This document shows, in pieces, positions 27,727 through 36,500 of a stretch of DNA of 52,822 nt. Each line of letters starts with the position of its first letter. The stretch's first letter is position 1. The notes beneath the pieces were generated by a model. It saw only the letters and a program-made list of their open reading frames with translations. It made no database searches and was not told the origin of the DNA. The translations under genes and the position numbers were made by a program. Origin of the DNA: Micromonospora halophytica (lineage in GTDB: Bacteria > Actinomycetota > Actinomycetes > Mycobacteriales > Micromonosporaceae). The stretch covers positions 1 through 52,822 of the forward strand of contig NZ_FMDN01000030.1 of the NCBI RefSeq assembly GCF_900090245.1, given 5' to 3'.

Positions 27727-28033
27727 AGCGGCCCCTCCTTGATGTCAGTCGCGAATTCCTGGCGCCCGGAAAACACCAAGAGCCAAGGTTCGAGGCGTCT
27801 CGTCGCGAGTGAAAGCGCGATCCGGCGCCCCTCCTCCAGCCTTGCCGCGCATAGTTCCATCGGTGTTGGAAAAGAAGGCAAGGTTGAAACCTTGCGCCGC
27901 CGCCCGACCTGAACTCGGCATTGAGAGACGGTACCGGCGCATCGATTCCGTACGCATCAGTGGCAAGGTGATCCGTCGAGGTGCCTGGCGTGAACTCCGA
28001 CTACCCGCGGCTACGCATGTCGCTTACCTCGCC
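27727..28033. other. Leader region before ligase no. 3
   Basis: 307 bases between the CGNR-type gene stop and the TTG of ligase no. 3. A 73-codon minus-strand frame (27745-27966) exists but its codon bias and lack of ribosome-binding site argue against a gene. The AT-richer part near 27850-27890 could carry the minus-strand promoter. Confidence 0.4.
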
Positions 28034-28636
28034 TCACCTTGCCTCGCCCCGTCGCGGCAACTGCCGGACGCCCCCCGTTCCCGCCTCCTCCGCCCCGGCC
28101 GGGGCGTGTGTGGCACCCGGCGGCCCCGCCTGTCCGCGCTTGGCCGCGCGGTACGCCCGCATCTTCGCGCGGCTCCCGCACACGGCCATGTCGCACCACC
28201 GTCTGCGCCCTGCCGGGCTGCGGTCGAAATAGACCCAGCGGCAGTTCTCCATGCTGCACGCCTTCACCCGGGCCCAGCTTCCGTCGGCGCAGGCCCCCGC
28301 CACCGCCGCGGCCACCAGCGCCGTGAGTCCGGCCGCGCCCCGCAGCCCCGGCACCGGAACCAGCTCCGCGCCGCCGTGCGCGTCGAGCCGCACGGTCAGC
28401 GGGGCCGCGCCGAGGAGGGCGTTCAGCCCGGCCACGGCGTCCTGCTCGCCGCTCGGCTCCGTATGCAGGGTGAGCACGGCGCGCAGGCCCTCCCACAGCT
28501 CCACCGCAGGCGCCGCCGGCCCGAGGCCGGCCAGCCGCTCGCTGGCCAGGAAGCTGGGTAGCGCGTACACGCCCGACTCCACGTCATAGGTGTTAACGAA
28601 GTCGAGCAGCAGCCGCACGCCCGGGGAGACCTCCAT
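28034..28636 (-). CDS. CGNR zinc-finger transcriptional regulator (ABATE domain)
   Basis: 200 residues. The N-terminal ABATE-type domain starts LLLDFVNTYDVESGVYALPS. The C-terminal finger is C-X4-C (CSMENC) followed by WVYFDRSPAGRRRWCDMAVC and GSRAKMRAYR; the usual CGNR is CGSR here. These proteins regulate nearby genes, often in response to small stress compounds. It is divergent from the VOC gene with only 102 bp between starts, and the inverted repeat at 28671-28698 is the likely binding site. Confidence 0.85.
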   Translation of the reverse strand: MEVSPGVRLLLDFVNTYDVESGVYALPSFLASERLAGLGPAAPAVELWEGLRAVLTLHTEPSGEQDAVAGLNALLGAAPLTVRLDAHGGAELVPVPGLRGAAGLTALVAAAVAGACADGSWARVKACSMENCRWVYFDRSPAGRRRWCDMAVCGSRAKMRAYRAAKRGQAGPPGATHAPAGAEEAGTGGVRQLPRRGEAR

Positions 28637-28670
28637 ACCGCCCAGATTACCCGCCCACTCTCTTGCCGCG

Positions 28671-28698
28671 TTACTGCATAACCTCCATTATGTAGTAA
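28671..28698. promoter_or_regulatory. Inverted-repeat operator between the CGNR-type and VOC genes
   Basis: TTACTGCATAA, six bases, then TTATGTAGTAA: arms match at 10 of 11 positions. It is AT-rich in a GC-rich region, midway between two divergent starts (28636 and 28739), and overlaps the expected -10 regions. It is a good candidate for the site of the CGNR-type regulator. Confidence 0.7.
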
Positions 28699-28738
28699 CC
28701 AACCTCGGCACTGGTACACCACATTAAGGAGCACACGC

Positions 28739-29110
28739 ATGGCCATCGCCACCATGGGAGTGGTGGTCCTCGACTGCCCCGACCCGCAGGCGCTCGCCGG
28801 TTTCTACGCCCGCGTGCTCGGCGGTGAGGTCACCAGCGACGAGGACGGGTCCGCCCTCAGGCAGGGCGACAGGGTGCTGCTGGCCTTCCAGCACTCACGC
28901 GGGTACGTGGCGCCCGAGTGGCCGCGGGCCGACCGCTCGCAGCAGCTCCACCTGGACCTGGAACTGCCGCGGGAGGAACTGGACGCCGCGCACGAGCAGG
29001 TTGTCGGCTGGGGTGCGAAGCTGCTGGACGACGGCGGCGGCGACCGCAGCTGGCGGGTCTTCGCGGACCCGGCGGGCCACCCGTTCTGCCTCTGCGGCGT
29101 GCGGAGCTGA
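28739..29110 (+). CDS. VOC-superfamily (glyoxalase-like) protein
   Basis: 123 residues with the two beta-alpha-beta-beta-beta units of vicinal-oxygen-chelate proteins: MGVVVLDCPDPQALAGFYAR at the start and WRVFADPAGHPFCLCGV at the end. QQLHLDLELPREELDAAHEQ gives the central His of the chelate site. Members bind metal or drugs (bleomycin-type resistance) or act on thiol adducts. Divergent control by the CGNR-type regulator suggests an inducible detoxification pair; a link to self-protection is possible but unproven. Confidence 0.82.
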   Translation: MAIATMGVVVLDCPDPQALAGFYARVLGGEVTSDEDGSALRQGDRVLLAFQHSRGYVAPEWPRADRSQQLHLDLELPREELDAAHEQVVGWGAKLLDDGGGDRSWRVFADPAGHPFCLCGVRS

Positions 29111-29127
29111 CCGAGCGAGGGCCTCGC

Positions 29128-29262
29128 ACCACCCTGATGGCCTGCATGGTCGTCAGTAGATCCCGCAGCCGCTCGGCTGGTGTTTCAGTTGAGCGTTTTG
29201 CGTGGCCGGCCCTTGAGTTGTCGGGCGACGTCTTCGAGGTCATCGGCGCGGTCGTACCCCTT
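29128..29262 (-). pseudogene. IS30-family transposase, C-terminal scrap
   Basis: On the minus strand DRADDLEDVARQLKGRPRKT is followed, after a loss of two bases that creates a stop, by TETPAERLRDLLTT. That is the usual end of IS30-type transposases (LNxRPRKTLxWxTPAERL). Too short to act. Confidence 0.75.
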
Positions 29263-29403
29263 GACTCGTAAGTGGAACACGTAGCCAACGGGAAACGACC
29301 GTAAACGCAGTTCGTAAGCTGGCCTGCTCCTGCAGTGGACGCGCATGACCGTCGCACGCTCTTACCGTAGGCGCACACCACTCCCAGAGAAGGGCGTCTA
29401 TCG

Positions 29404-30165
29404 ATGACGAACACGCCGCTGGCCTCGCCTTCCGGAGACGGATGGACATGCGCACCGTCAACCCCCAGAGAGATCCACTGGGAACGTGACGCCGCCGAGA
29501 AATTCTCCCGGCTGATGGGAGACGAGGAGCGTCCGTTCCCCTGCGTCTACAGCGTGGACGCGTTCCGGACGGAGAGCCTGCGCTATGCCTTCATCCCCCA
29601 AGGGGAAGACGCGGTGGCGCACCTTGCCATGGCACTGCGCGAATACGTCCGGGAAGCGCCGTCTCTGGGCCGGCGCACCTCGCTGGTCACCTTCTTCGCT
29701 CCAGCGTCAGGGCGGACGACGCTGGAGGACTACCGCAGTCTCTTCTGGGAGACACTCCAGGCGCTTCACGACCTGGACGACGAACCCTGGCCCTCGGAAG
29801 TGCCGACGGACACCGACAGCGAATGGTGGGAGTTCTGCTTCGCCGGCATGAAGCTGTTCATCGCCGCGAACGCACCTGCCTACAACTTCCGGGACAGTCG
29901 CCACTTCGAGTACTTCAGCATTGCGTTCCAGCCGCGGTTCGTGTTCGACGACATCACGGAGGACACGCCTGCAGGGAAGAATGGACGGAATCTGATCAGG
30001 GAACGCCTTCACCTCTACGACAAGATTCCCCCGACCCCGGTTCTCGGCGATTTCGGAACCCCGGGAATCCGCGAGTGGCACCAGTACTTCCTCGAGGACC
30101 ACAACGACATGCCGCAGAGCGATGCGAAGTGCCCTTTCTCGAATCGCGTCGAGCACTCGACCTGA
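29404..30165 (+). CDS. YqcI/YcgG-family (GntA-like) putative heme N-hydroxylase
   Basis: 253 residues from ATG 29404, GAAGGG site upstream. Family marks in order: RPFPCVYSVDAFRTESLRYA, TSLVTFFAPA, YRSLFWETLQALHDLD, WWEFCFAGMKLFIAANAPAY then NFRDSRHFEY, IAFQPRFVFDDITEDTPAGK, and the end MPQSDAKCPFSNR with the conserved CPF. Known members (GntA of guanitoxin, AglA of argolaphos) are heme-dependent enzymes that N-hydroxylate guanidino groups of arginine-like compounds. With an amidinotransferase in the same cluster, N-hydroxylation of a guanidine of the product is the best guess. No neighbour is co-transcribed; 293 bp of IS debris lie upstream. Confidence 0.85.
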   Translation: MTNTPLASPSGDGWTCAPSTPREIHWERDAAEKFSRLMGDEERPFPCVYSVDAFRTESLRYAFIPQGEDAVAHLAMALREYVREAPSLGRRTSLVTFFAPASGRTTLEDYRSLFWETLQALHDLDDEPWPSEVPTDTDSEWWEFCFAGMKLFIAANAPAYNFRDSRHFEYFSIAFQPRFVFDDITEDTPAGKNGRNLIRERLHLYDKIPPTPVLGDFGTPGIREWHQYFLEDHNDMPQSDAKCPFSNRVEHST

Positions 30166-30307
30166 CCGCAGCGGCGGGTGATTCGGCCACAGCGCCTCGC
30201 GAGCACGGCATGGGGAATCGTAGGGGTGTTCAGGGGAACCGGCCGGGAAGCAGATTTGCGAGACTCAGCGGCGCCGCAACGTCGCGATTCTCTCAAGGAT
30301 TTTCCCC

Positions 30308-30469
30308 ATGCGTGTCGCCTCTGCCGCCGCCTGTGCCGCGGTCGCCGCCTTCGGGGCACTGCTGGGCGGATTCACGGCGTCCTCCGACGCGTCGCAGACG
30401 GTCCAGGACACCATAATCGCCCGCCGCGCCTCCGCCGTGCAGCACGCGGACGACCACGGCAACGGCTGA
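30308..30469 (+). CDS. Small secreted peptide, 53 aa
   Basis: ATG 30308 follows AAGGA at good spacing. Residues 1-26 form a signal peptide (MRVASAAACAAVAAFGALLG, then GFTASS). The rest, from about Asp27, is a 27-residue polar tail with QTVQDTIIARRASAVQ and a His/Asp end. No family is recognised. A Cys at residue 9 is inside the hydrophobic core, so a lipobox is unlikely. Codon bias is normal. It lies between the YcgG-family gene and the LuxR-type regulator, both also on the plus strand. Confidence 0.45.
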   Translation: MRVASAAACAAVAAFGALLGGFTASSDASQTVQDTIIARRASAVQHADDHGNG

Positions 30470-30635
30470 ACAGGTGGGTCGCAGTCGAAGGCAGCGGCCC
30501 ACCCCCGCGCCTGGAGACTCCTCGAATCCCACGCGTTGACGCCCGTCATGGCTGAGGCCAGAGAAGCGTCCCGCGCTGCGAATCCTGCGTTCTCCGGCTC
30601 CTTGCTCACTTACTTCTAATCCGGGGGACAACACC

Positions 30636-31343
30636 ATGACCATCCGAGTCCTCATCTGTGATCAGCTGCCCGTCATCGCCGACGGGCTCAAGACCCTCCT
30701 CGACGCCGTGCCGGGCATCGAGGTGATCGGCACTACCCAGAACGGCATGGAAGCCATCATTCTCGTCCGTACCACGCACCCTGATGTCGTGGTCACGGAC
30801 CTGAACCTGCAGACCATCTCCGGCCTGGAGATGATCCGTCGCCTCGCCAAGGAGGAAGAGCCACCGCAAATCGTCGTGTTCACCGCGGCGGACACCGACC
30901 AGACAGTGAGCGACCTGCTGCACGCCGGCGCGAGCTGCCTGTTCGGCAAAGACGCGAGTCCGCAGGAGCTGATCACCGCCATTCAGGGGGCGGCGGCCGG
31001 GCAGACCATCCTCGCGCCGACCATCGCGGAGCGCCTGGTCTCCTGGTTCCGTGCGCAGCCGGAGCCGAGGACGAGCGAGACCTGCCCGGAGCTCACCAAA
31101 CTCACCCCGAGGGAGCGGGAGGTGACCCGGCTGGTGGCCGAGGGCATGTCCACCGAGGACGTGGCCCGCGAACTGATCATCGGCGAGGCCACGGTGCGCA
31201 CGCACCTCTACCGCGTGCGTACCAAGCTCGGCGTCCGCGACCGGGCCGAGCTCGTGTCACTGGCCTATCGGACCGGGCTGACTCACTCGGCCGTCGCCGA
31301 CCGGTCCCCCGGCGACCGACGGGCGCTCGTGCGCGCCCACTGA
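30636..31343 (+). CDS. Orphan NarL/LuxR-type response regulator, atypical receiver
   Basis: 235 residues. Receiver domain 1-120: phosphoacceptor Asp55 in DVVVTDLNLQ, switch Thr in VVFTAAD, Lys in FGKDAS. The acidic pair that holds Mg is CDQL, so the second Asp is Gln. A LuxR-type HTH at about 150-215 reads LTPREREVTRLVAEGMSTED then VARELIIGEATVRTHLYRVR. No histidine kinase is nearby. Such orphan regulators often switch on the cluster they lie in; the altered pocket suggests weak or no phosphorylation control, perhaps ligand control as in JadR1-type proteins. Confidence 0.88.
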   Translation: MTIRVLICDQLPVIADGLKTLLDAVPGIEVIGTTQNGMEAIILVRTTHPDVVVTDLNLQTISGLEMIRRLAKEEEPPQIVVFTAADTDQTVSDLLHAGASCLFGKDASPQELITAIQGAAAGQTILAPTIAERLVSWFRAQPEPRTSETCPELTKLTPREREVTRLVAEGMSTEDVARELIIGEATVRTHLYRVRTKLGVRDRAELVSLAYRTGLTHSAVADRSPGDRRALVRAH

Positions 31344-31354
31344 GGGCTGACGCG

Positions 31355-33580
31355 TCACGGCACGGCCGGCGCCGCGACCGGGGGCTCTGCACCCGCCGCG
31401 GCGCACCGCGCTGTCCGGACGCAGTCGGCGCCGACCGCCCGCCACAGCGCGGCGGGATCGCCGTACCGGGTGGACTCGGCCGCGGTGAGCCGGAAGTAGC
31501 GGTGCAGGCCCAACTCCGACGTCAGCGCACGCACCCCGCAGCTCTGCATGCTGAGCCGGACGACGTCGCGCGCGGTCTCGCCGGCCATCGCCAGCGCCGC
31601 GAGCGGCGCCGTACCGGTGCCGGCCGGCTCGTGGTCGACCAGCCAGGCCGCCCGGTACACCGCGGCCCGTGTCGCACGCAGCGCGACCAGGGCGCGGGCC
31701 AGCGGGATGGAGACCGCGGGCAGATCGCGCAGCCGGGTGCCGAACTGCCGCCGGAAGCCGGCGTATGCGACGGCTGCGTCGTGCGCGCCCCCGGCGATGC
31801 CCAGCAGATACGCAGCCTGCCGCACCCGCGCCCGCGCGAGCGGACCGGTGGGCGACTCGTCGAGGGTGCCGACGACGTCCGCCGCAGCGACAGGCGTGGC
31901 CGCGAACCGGACCACCGGAGGCCAGCACCCGTCCTCCGTGGTGACGCCCGCCGTTCCGCGCGCGACCGCGACCAGCACCGGCACGCCGGCATTCCGGGCG
32001 GCCACCAGGAACATCGCGGCAGACACGTCGTCGACCACGGCCGCGCCGGTCAGCTCCCACCCCCCCCTGCGCGGGGTCGCGACGACCGCGCCGCCGGCGG
32101 GCAGTGCCTCCAGGCCGGCCAGCGCCGCGCCTGCCGGGCACCCCAGGTCGGCGGCGAACGCGTCCGCCCGGTAGGGGTTCCCGCGCGCCGCGCGGCCGAG
32201 CTCCTCGCTGACCAGCGCCCCGGTGGTGAGACCAAGGTCCAGCCCGTCGGCGGCGGCCGGGCGTTCGAAGGCGAGCGCCTCCAGCGCGTCGAGCACCGGA
32301 CGGGTCGGACCGCCGGCGCCGTCGGTCACCGGGGCGCCGTGCAACTCCATCCGGGCGGGAACGCCGGCAAGTCCCGTACGCAGCGCCGTACGCAGCTGGA
32401 CGGCGAGCGGATCGGGGGTGAGGTCCGCCTCAGTGCTCTCTCGCAGGGAGTCGAACGAGGCGGCCACGATCTGGAGCATCACCTCGGAGGTCCCCGCCGA
32501 CAGCGTGAGCCCCGGCGCCTCCCGGTAGGCGGAGTCCAGGGTCATGGCCGCCCTGCTGCGGTCCGCCCGCTGCCCGGGGTCCGGGAGGGCGGCGGCCCAG
32601 GCCGCGACGGACCGGGCGAGTTCACTGCTGTGGTACTTGGCGACGGCGGCCGCGATCTGGTCCACCTGCTCCGCCGCGATTCCGGTGAGGACCTCCCAGG
32701 CCAGGACGTGGTCGGCGGCCAGCTCGCCGTGCCAGCGCCCGAGCTGCTCCAAGCGGTCGCCGGGCAGGGCAGCGGGGCCGCTCTGGGCGAGGACGTCGAG
32801 GGCGGCGTCCAGCCAGTGCTCGGCCTTCAAGTAGTAGTCCAGGCCGGTGCGTTCGATGGCGAGCGCCTCGTTGAGCAGGGGCCAGCCCTCGTCGCGCGTG
32901 CCGAGGAGGTTGCCGGCCGGCACCGCGACCGCGTCGAGGTCCACGCGGTGGAAGTGCTCGTCGCCGATGCCGGGAATGACCGACACGGTCACGCCAGGGG
33001 CGGACATGTCGACCAGGAAGAGGCTGATGCCCTGATACTTGCCCGCGCCCGGGGTCGTCCGGGCGGCGCACAGGCCGAGGTCCACGAAGCGGGTCTTGAG
33101 ACTGAACACCTTGGTGCCGGTGATCCGGTAGCCGTCGCCGTCGTGCTCGGCCACCGCCCGCAGTGCGCCGAGGTCGGAGCCGGCGTCCGGCTCGGTGTAG
33201 AGCACGGAGGCGAAGCTCTCGCCGCAGGCGATGGCGGGCAGGTGACGCCGCTTCTGCTCGTCGCTGCCCGCCATGAGCAGGAACTGACCCACGATCTGGA
33301 CGGTGTTGACGTGGAGCGTGTCGGGCACGCCCGCGCGCACCAGCTCTTCGGCGACTATCGCGGCGTCGGTCGGCGAGCGGCCCGCGCCGCCGTACCGGAC
33401 CGGCCAATGCACGGCGAGCAGGCCCCGCTCACCGAGCAGCCGGTAGAGCGGGCGGGCGTCCGGCTCGATGCCACAGGAGCCGGTGGCCGCGGCCGCCGCT
33501 GCCTGTACCTCAGCGGAGCGCAGCACCGTGCGCACCTGTGCCCGGAACTGTTGCTGGTCCTCGGTGAATCCGAACCGCAT
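31355..33580 (-). CDS. Two fused acyl-CoA dehydrogenase-like domains
   Basis: 741 residues, twice the family length. Half 1 (about 1-370) carries the full signature: YTEPDAGSDLGALRAVAEHD, ITGTKVFSLKTRFVD, RVDLDAVAVPAGNLLGTRDE, and near its end LTLSAGTSEVMLQIVA, close to the flavin-binding GTSE region. Half 2 (about 395-735) is degenerate but keeps the fold (LVSEELGRAARGNPYRADAF, ARVRQAAYLLGIAGGAHDAA, RQFGTRLRDLPAVSIPLARA). It starts 10 nt after the NRPS stop and is the last gene of the 39.7-31.4 kb operon. It may desaturate an acyl or aminoacyl group on the carrier or the finished peptide; one half is probably structural. Confidence 0.83.
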   Translation of the reverse strand: MRFGFTEDQQQFRAQVRTVLRSAEVQAAAAAATGSCGIEPDARPLYRLLGERGLLAVHWPVRYGGAGRSPTDAAIVAEELVRAGVPDTLHVNTVQIVGQFLLMAGSDEQKRRHLPAIACGESFASVLYTEPDAGSDLGALRAVAEHDGDGYRITGTKVFSLKTRFVDLGLCAARTTPGAGKYQGISLFLVDMSAPGVTVSVIPGIGDEHFHRVDLDAVAVPAGNLLGTRDEGWPLLNEALAIERTGLDYYLKAEHWLDAALDVLAQSGPAALPGDRLEQLGRWHGELAADHVLAWEVLTGIAAEQVDQIAAAVAKYHSSELARSVAAWAAALPDPGQRADRSRAAMTLDSAYREAPGLTLSAGTSEVMLQIVAASFDSLRESTEADLTPDPLAVQLRTALRTGLAGVPARMELHGAPVTDGAGGPTRPVLDALEALAFERPAAADGLDLGLTTGALVSEELGRAARGNPYRADAFAADLGCPAGAALAGLEALPAGGAVVATPRRGGWELTGAAVVDDVSAAMFLVAARNAGVPVLVAVARGTAGVTTEDGCWPPVVRFAATPVAAADVVGTLDESPTGPLARARVRQAAYLLGIAGGAHDAAVAYAGFRRQFGTRLRDLPAVSIPLARALVALRATRAAVYRAAWLVDHEPAGTGTAPLAALAMAGETARDVVRLSMQSCGVRALTSELGLHRYFRLTAAESTRYGDPAALWRAVGADCVRTARCAAAGAEPPVAAPAVP

Positions 33581-33590
33581 GTACGTCTCC

Positions 33591-36500
33591 TCAGGCCCTG
33601 AGCGTCTCTTCGATCGCCGCGACGACCCGGCTCAGCGCCGGTGCGGTGAACAGGGTGTAGTGGTCGCCGGGCACGCTCTCAGCCCGGAACGGCCCCGTGC
33701 ACACCGCCCTCCACTGCTCCTCCATGGCGGGGTTCGGTCCGGCGGTGACCAGAGTGACCGGCCCGCCGTACGGGGTCGGCGGGCGGTACTCCTGCTGAGA
33801 CAGGGCCGAGGACCGGAAGGTCGCGAAGCGGCGGGCCAGCTCCTGCCCGGTCAGCTCCAGTTCGACGCCGAGACCGGTGAGCGTCTCCCGGATGTCGGCC
33901 GTCCCCGCGTCCGGGTCGTTGAGGACCGCGGTCACCTCAGGGCCGTCGTGGCCGTTCAGCCGGGCGACGTCGTGGACGAAGCGCCGGCGCACGGTCGCCT
34001 CGTCCAGCGGTTCGGCGTCCTCGTCGTAGGCGGCGTCCAGCAGGACGACCGAGGGCCGTTCGCCGGTCTTCTGCTCAATCTGGCGGGCGACTTCGAAGGC
34101 GAGCACCCCGCCGTAGGACCAGCCGGCCAGACAGCACGACGCGAGCAGCCCGCCCTCGACCAGCGACCGTGCGATCCGTGCCGCGGTCGCCGCCATCGCC
34201 TCCGCCGGAGCCGCGTCGGCGTCCCGCGGGTCGGCGGCGAAGCCGGTCACGCCGATCTCGCCGCCCAGCGCCCTGGACAGCGGGACGTAGCAGAACAGTT
34301 CGCCGCCTGACGGGTGCAGCAGCACCACCTGCGCGGGCCCTGCTGCTCGTATCACCACCGGAGCCCGGACGGCCTCCGGCCCCGGCGGGTCCGCCGGCGC
34401 GTCGAGCGGATCGCCGTCGTCGACGCGGCGCATGCTGCGCGCGGCCTGCGCCGCGTCGACGGCGGCCGCCAGATGCGCGGCGGACGGCGAGGCGAAGAAT
34501 TCGCCCGGCGCGATCTCCACGCCGAACCTGCGGCGGATCGTCGACATCAGCTGCACGGCCTTGAGGCTGTTGCCGCCCGCCAGGAAGAAGTCGTCGTGCA
34601 CGCCGATGCGTTCGTTGTGCAGCAGCGGCACGAGCACGTCGCGCAGCAGCCGGCGCTCGGTCTCGGTGAGCGGCGTGCCGCCTGTCCCTGTTGCTGTCCC
34701 CGCCCGGCTCAGGTCAGGCGGGGGCAGCCTGCGCCGGTCGACCTTGCCGCTGCTGGTGAGCGGGAGCTCGTCGAGGACCACGAAGAACGACGGGATCATG
34801 TACGAGGGCAGAAGCGCGCGCACGTGCTCGCGGACGGCGGGGACATGCTCCGCGGTGACCCCGGTCAGATAGCCGACCAGGTGCCTGTCGCCGCTGTCGT
34901 CGCTCCATGCCTGGACGCTGACCGGGCCGATGCCCTCGAAGCCGGTCAGCGCCGACTCCACGTCGCCGAGTTCGATGCGCAGCCCGCGGATCTTGACCTG
35001 CTGGTCGATGCGGCCGAGGAAGACGAGCCGTCCGTCGGGCAGCCGCTTCACCAGGTCCCCGGTCCGGTACAGCCGGCCGCCGGGGGCGGTGCCGAACGGG
35101 TCGGCAAGGAACTTCTCGGCGTTCAACTCCTCCCGGTTGAGGTAGCCGCGCGCCAGCCCGGCGCCGCCGATCACCAGCTCCCCCGGCACCCCGACGGGCA
35201 CCTGGCGCAGGTCGCCGTCGAGCACGTGCGCTATGTGGTTGGCCATGGGCAGGCCGATCGGCGGCGACGCGTCCCAGGTGCCCTGGCACTCCTCCACGAT
35301 CATCGTCACTGTGCACTCGGTCGGCCCGTAACCGTTGAACAGGCGCCTGCCCGGGTTCCACCGGTTCACCAGCTCGCCGCTGAACGCCTCGCCGCCGACG
35401 AACGCGATCCGCAGGGCGGTGAACTTCTCCGGCGCCAGGAGCGGCAGCACGGTCGGGGGCAGGTCGATGACGGTGATGCCGGCCTGCACCATCAGGGACT
35501 GCAGCCGGTCGACGGACAGCCGCTCGTCGTCGGTCGCCAGGCACAGGCGAGCGCCGGTCAGCAGCGCCGAGAAAATCTCGAAGACGGAGACGTCGAAGGT
35601 CACCGAGGCGAACCCGAGCACCCGGTCGGCCGAAGTCAGATCGAACAGGTCGCGTGTCGAATCGGTGAAGTTGACCACTCCGCGGTGTTCGAGGAGCACG
35701 CCCTTCGGCTTGCCGGTGCTGCCGGAGGTGTAGATGACGTAGGCGACGTCGCCGGGCTGCGCCGCGAGGGGCGGATTGCCCTCGGGTAGCGCTGCCAGTT
35801 CCCCGCGGACGTCGTCCAGCACCACGACGGGCACGGCGACCTCGCTCACGGCCCGGCCCGCCTCGGCATGGGCGAGCACCACCCGCACTTCCGCGTCGGC
35901 GGCGATCTCCGCCACCCGTCCGGACGGGTGCGTCGTATCGAGCGGTACGTAGGCCGCGCCCGCCTTGAGCACGGCGAGGATCGCGGTCACTACGTCCAGG
36001 CTCCTGCGAAGGCACAGGCCGACCCTCGCGCCCGGCCCGACACTCCGCTCGCGCAGCAGCGCGGCAAGCCGGTTGGCCCGGGCGTTGAGTTCGGCGTAGC
36101 TGGTCTCCCGGCCGGCGACGACGACCGCCACGCTCTCCGGGGCCTCCTGGACGCGTGCCTCGAATTCTTCGACGATCGTGGACTCGCGCACCGGCCGCAC
36201 CGGTCCCATGGCGGCCTGGGCCAGGAACTCCCGCTCCGCCGGGCTCAGCATCCCCGCGGCGGACAGCGGGGCGTCCGGGGCGGCGGTCAAGGCGTGGAGC
36301 AGTGCGTCGTAGTGCCGGGCGAACCGGGCGACGCTCCCGGCGTCGAACAGGCCGGTGTTGTACGTGATGGCGAGGGACGCGTCGACGCCGGCCGCGGACT
36401 GTTCCGTCAGGGTCCACCTCATGTCGAACGGGGAGGTGCCGGCCGGGACGGCCTCCTGCGAGGTGGCGATGCCGGGCAGACCGGGCGTGCTCTCGGTGCT

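Noticed and set aside
27745..27966. 73-codon minus-strand frame upstream of ATP-grasp ligase no. 3, considered as a precursor peptide
   Set aside because: No ribosome-binding site, no leader/core pattern and poor codon bias; more likely the leader region of the ligase transcript.
31502..33601. Plus-strand frame of 699 codons
   Set aside because: Antisense of the double acyl-CoA dehydrogenase gene. No domain is visible and the composition is typical of GC-rich shadow frames.
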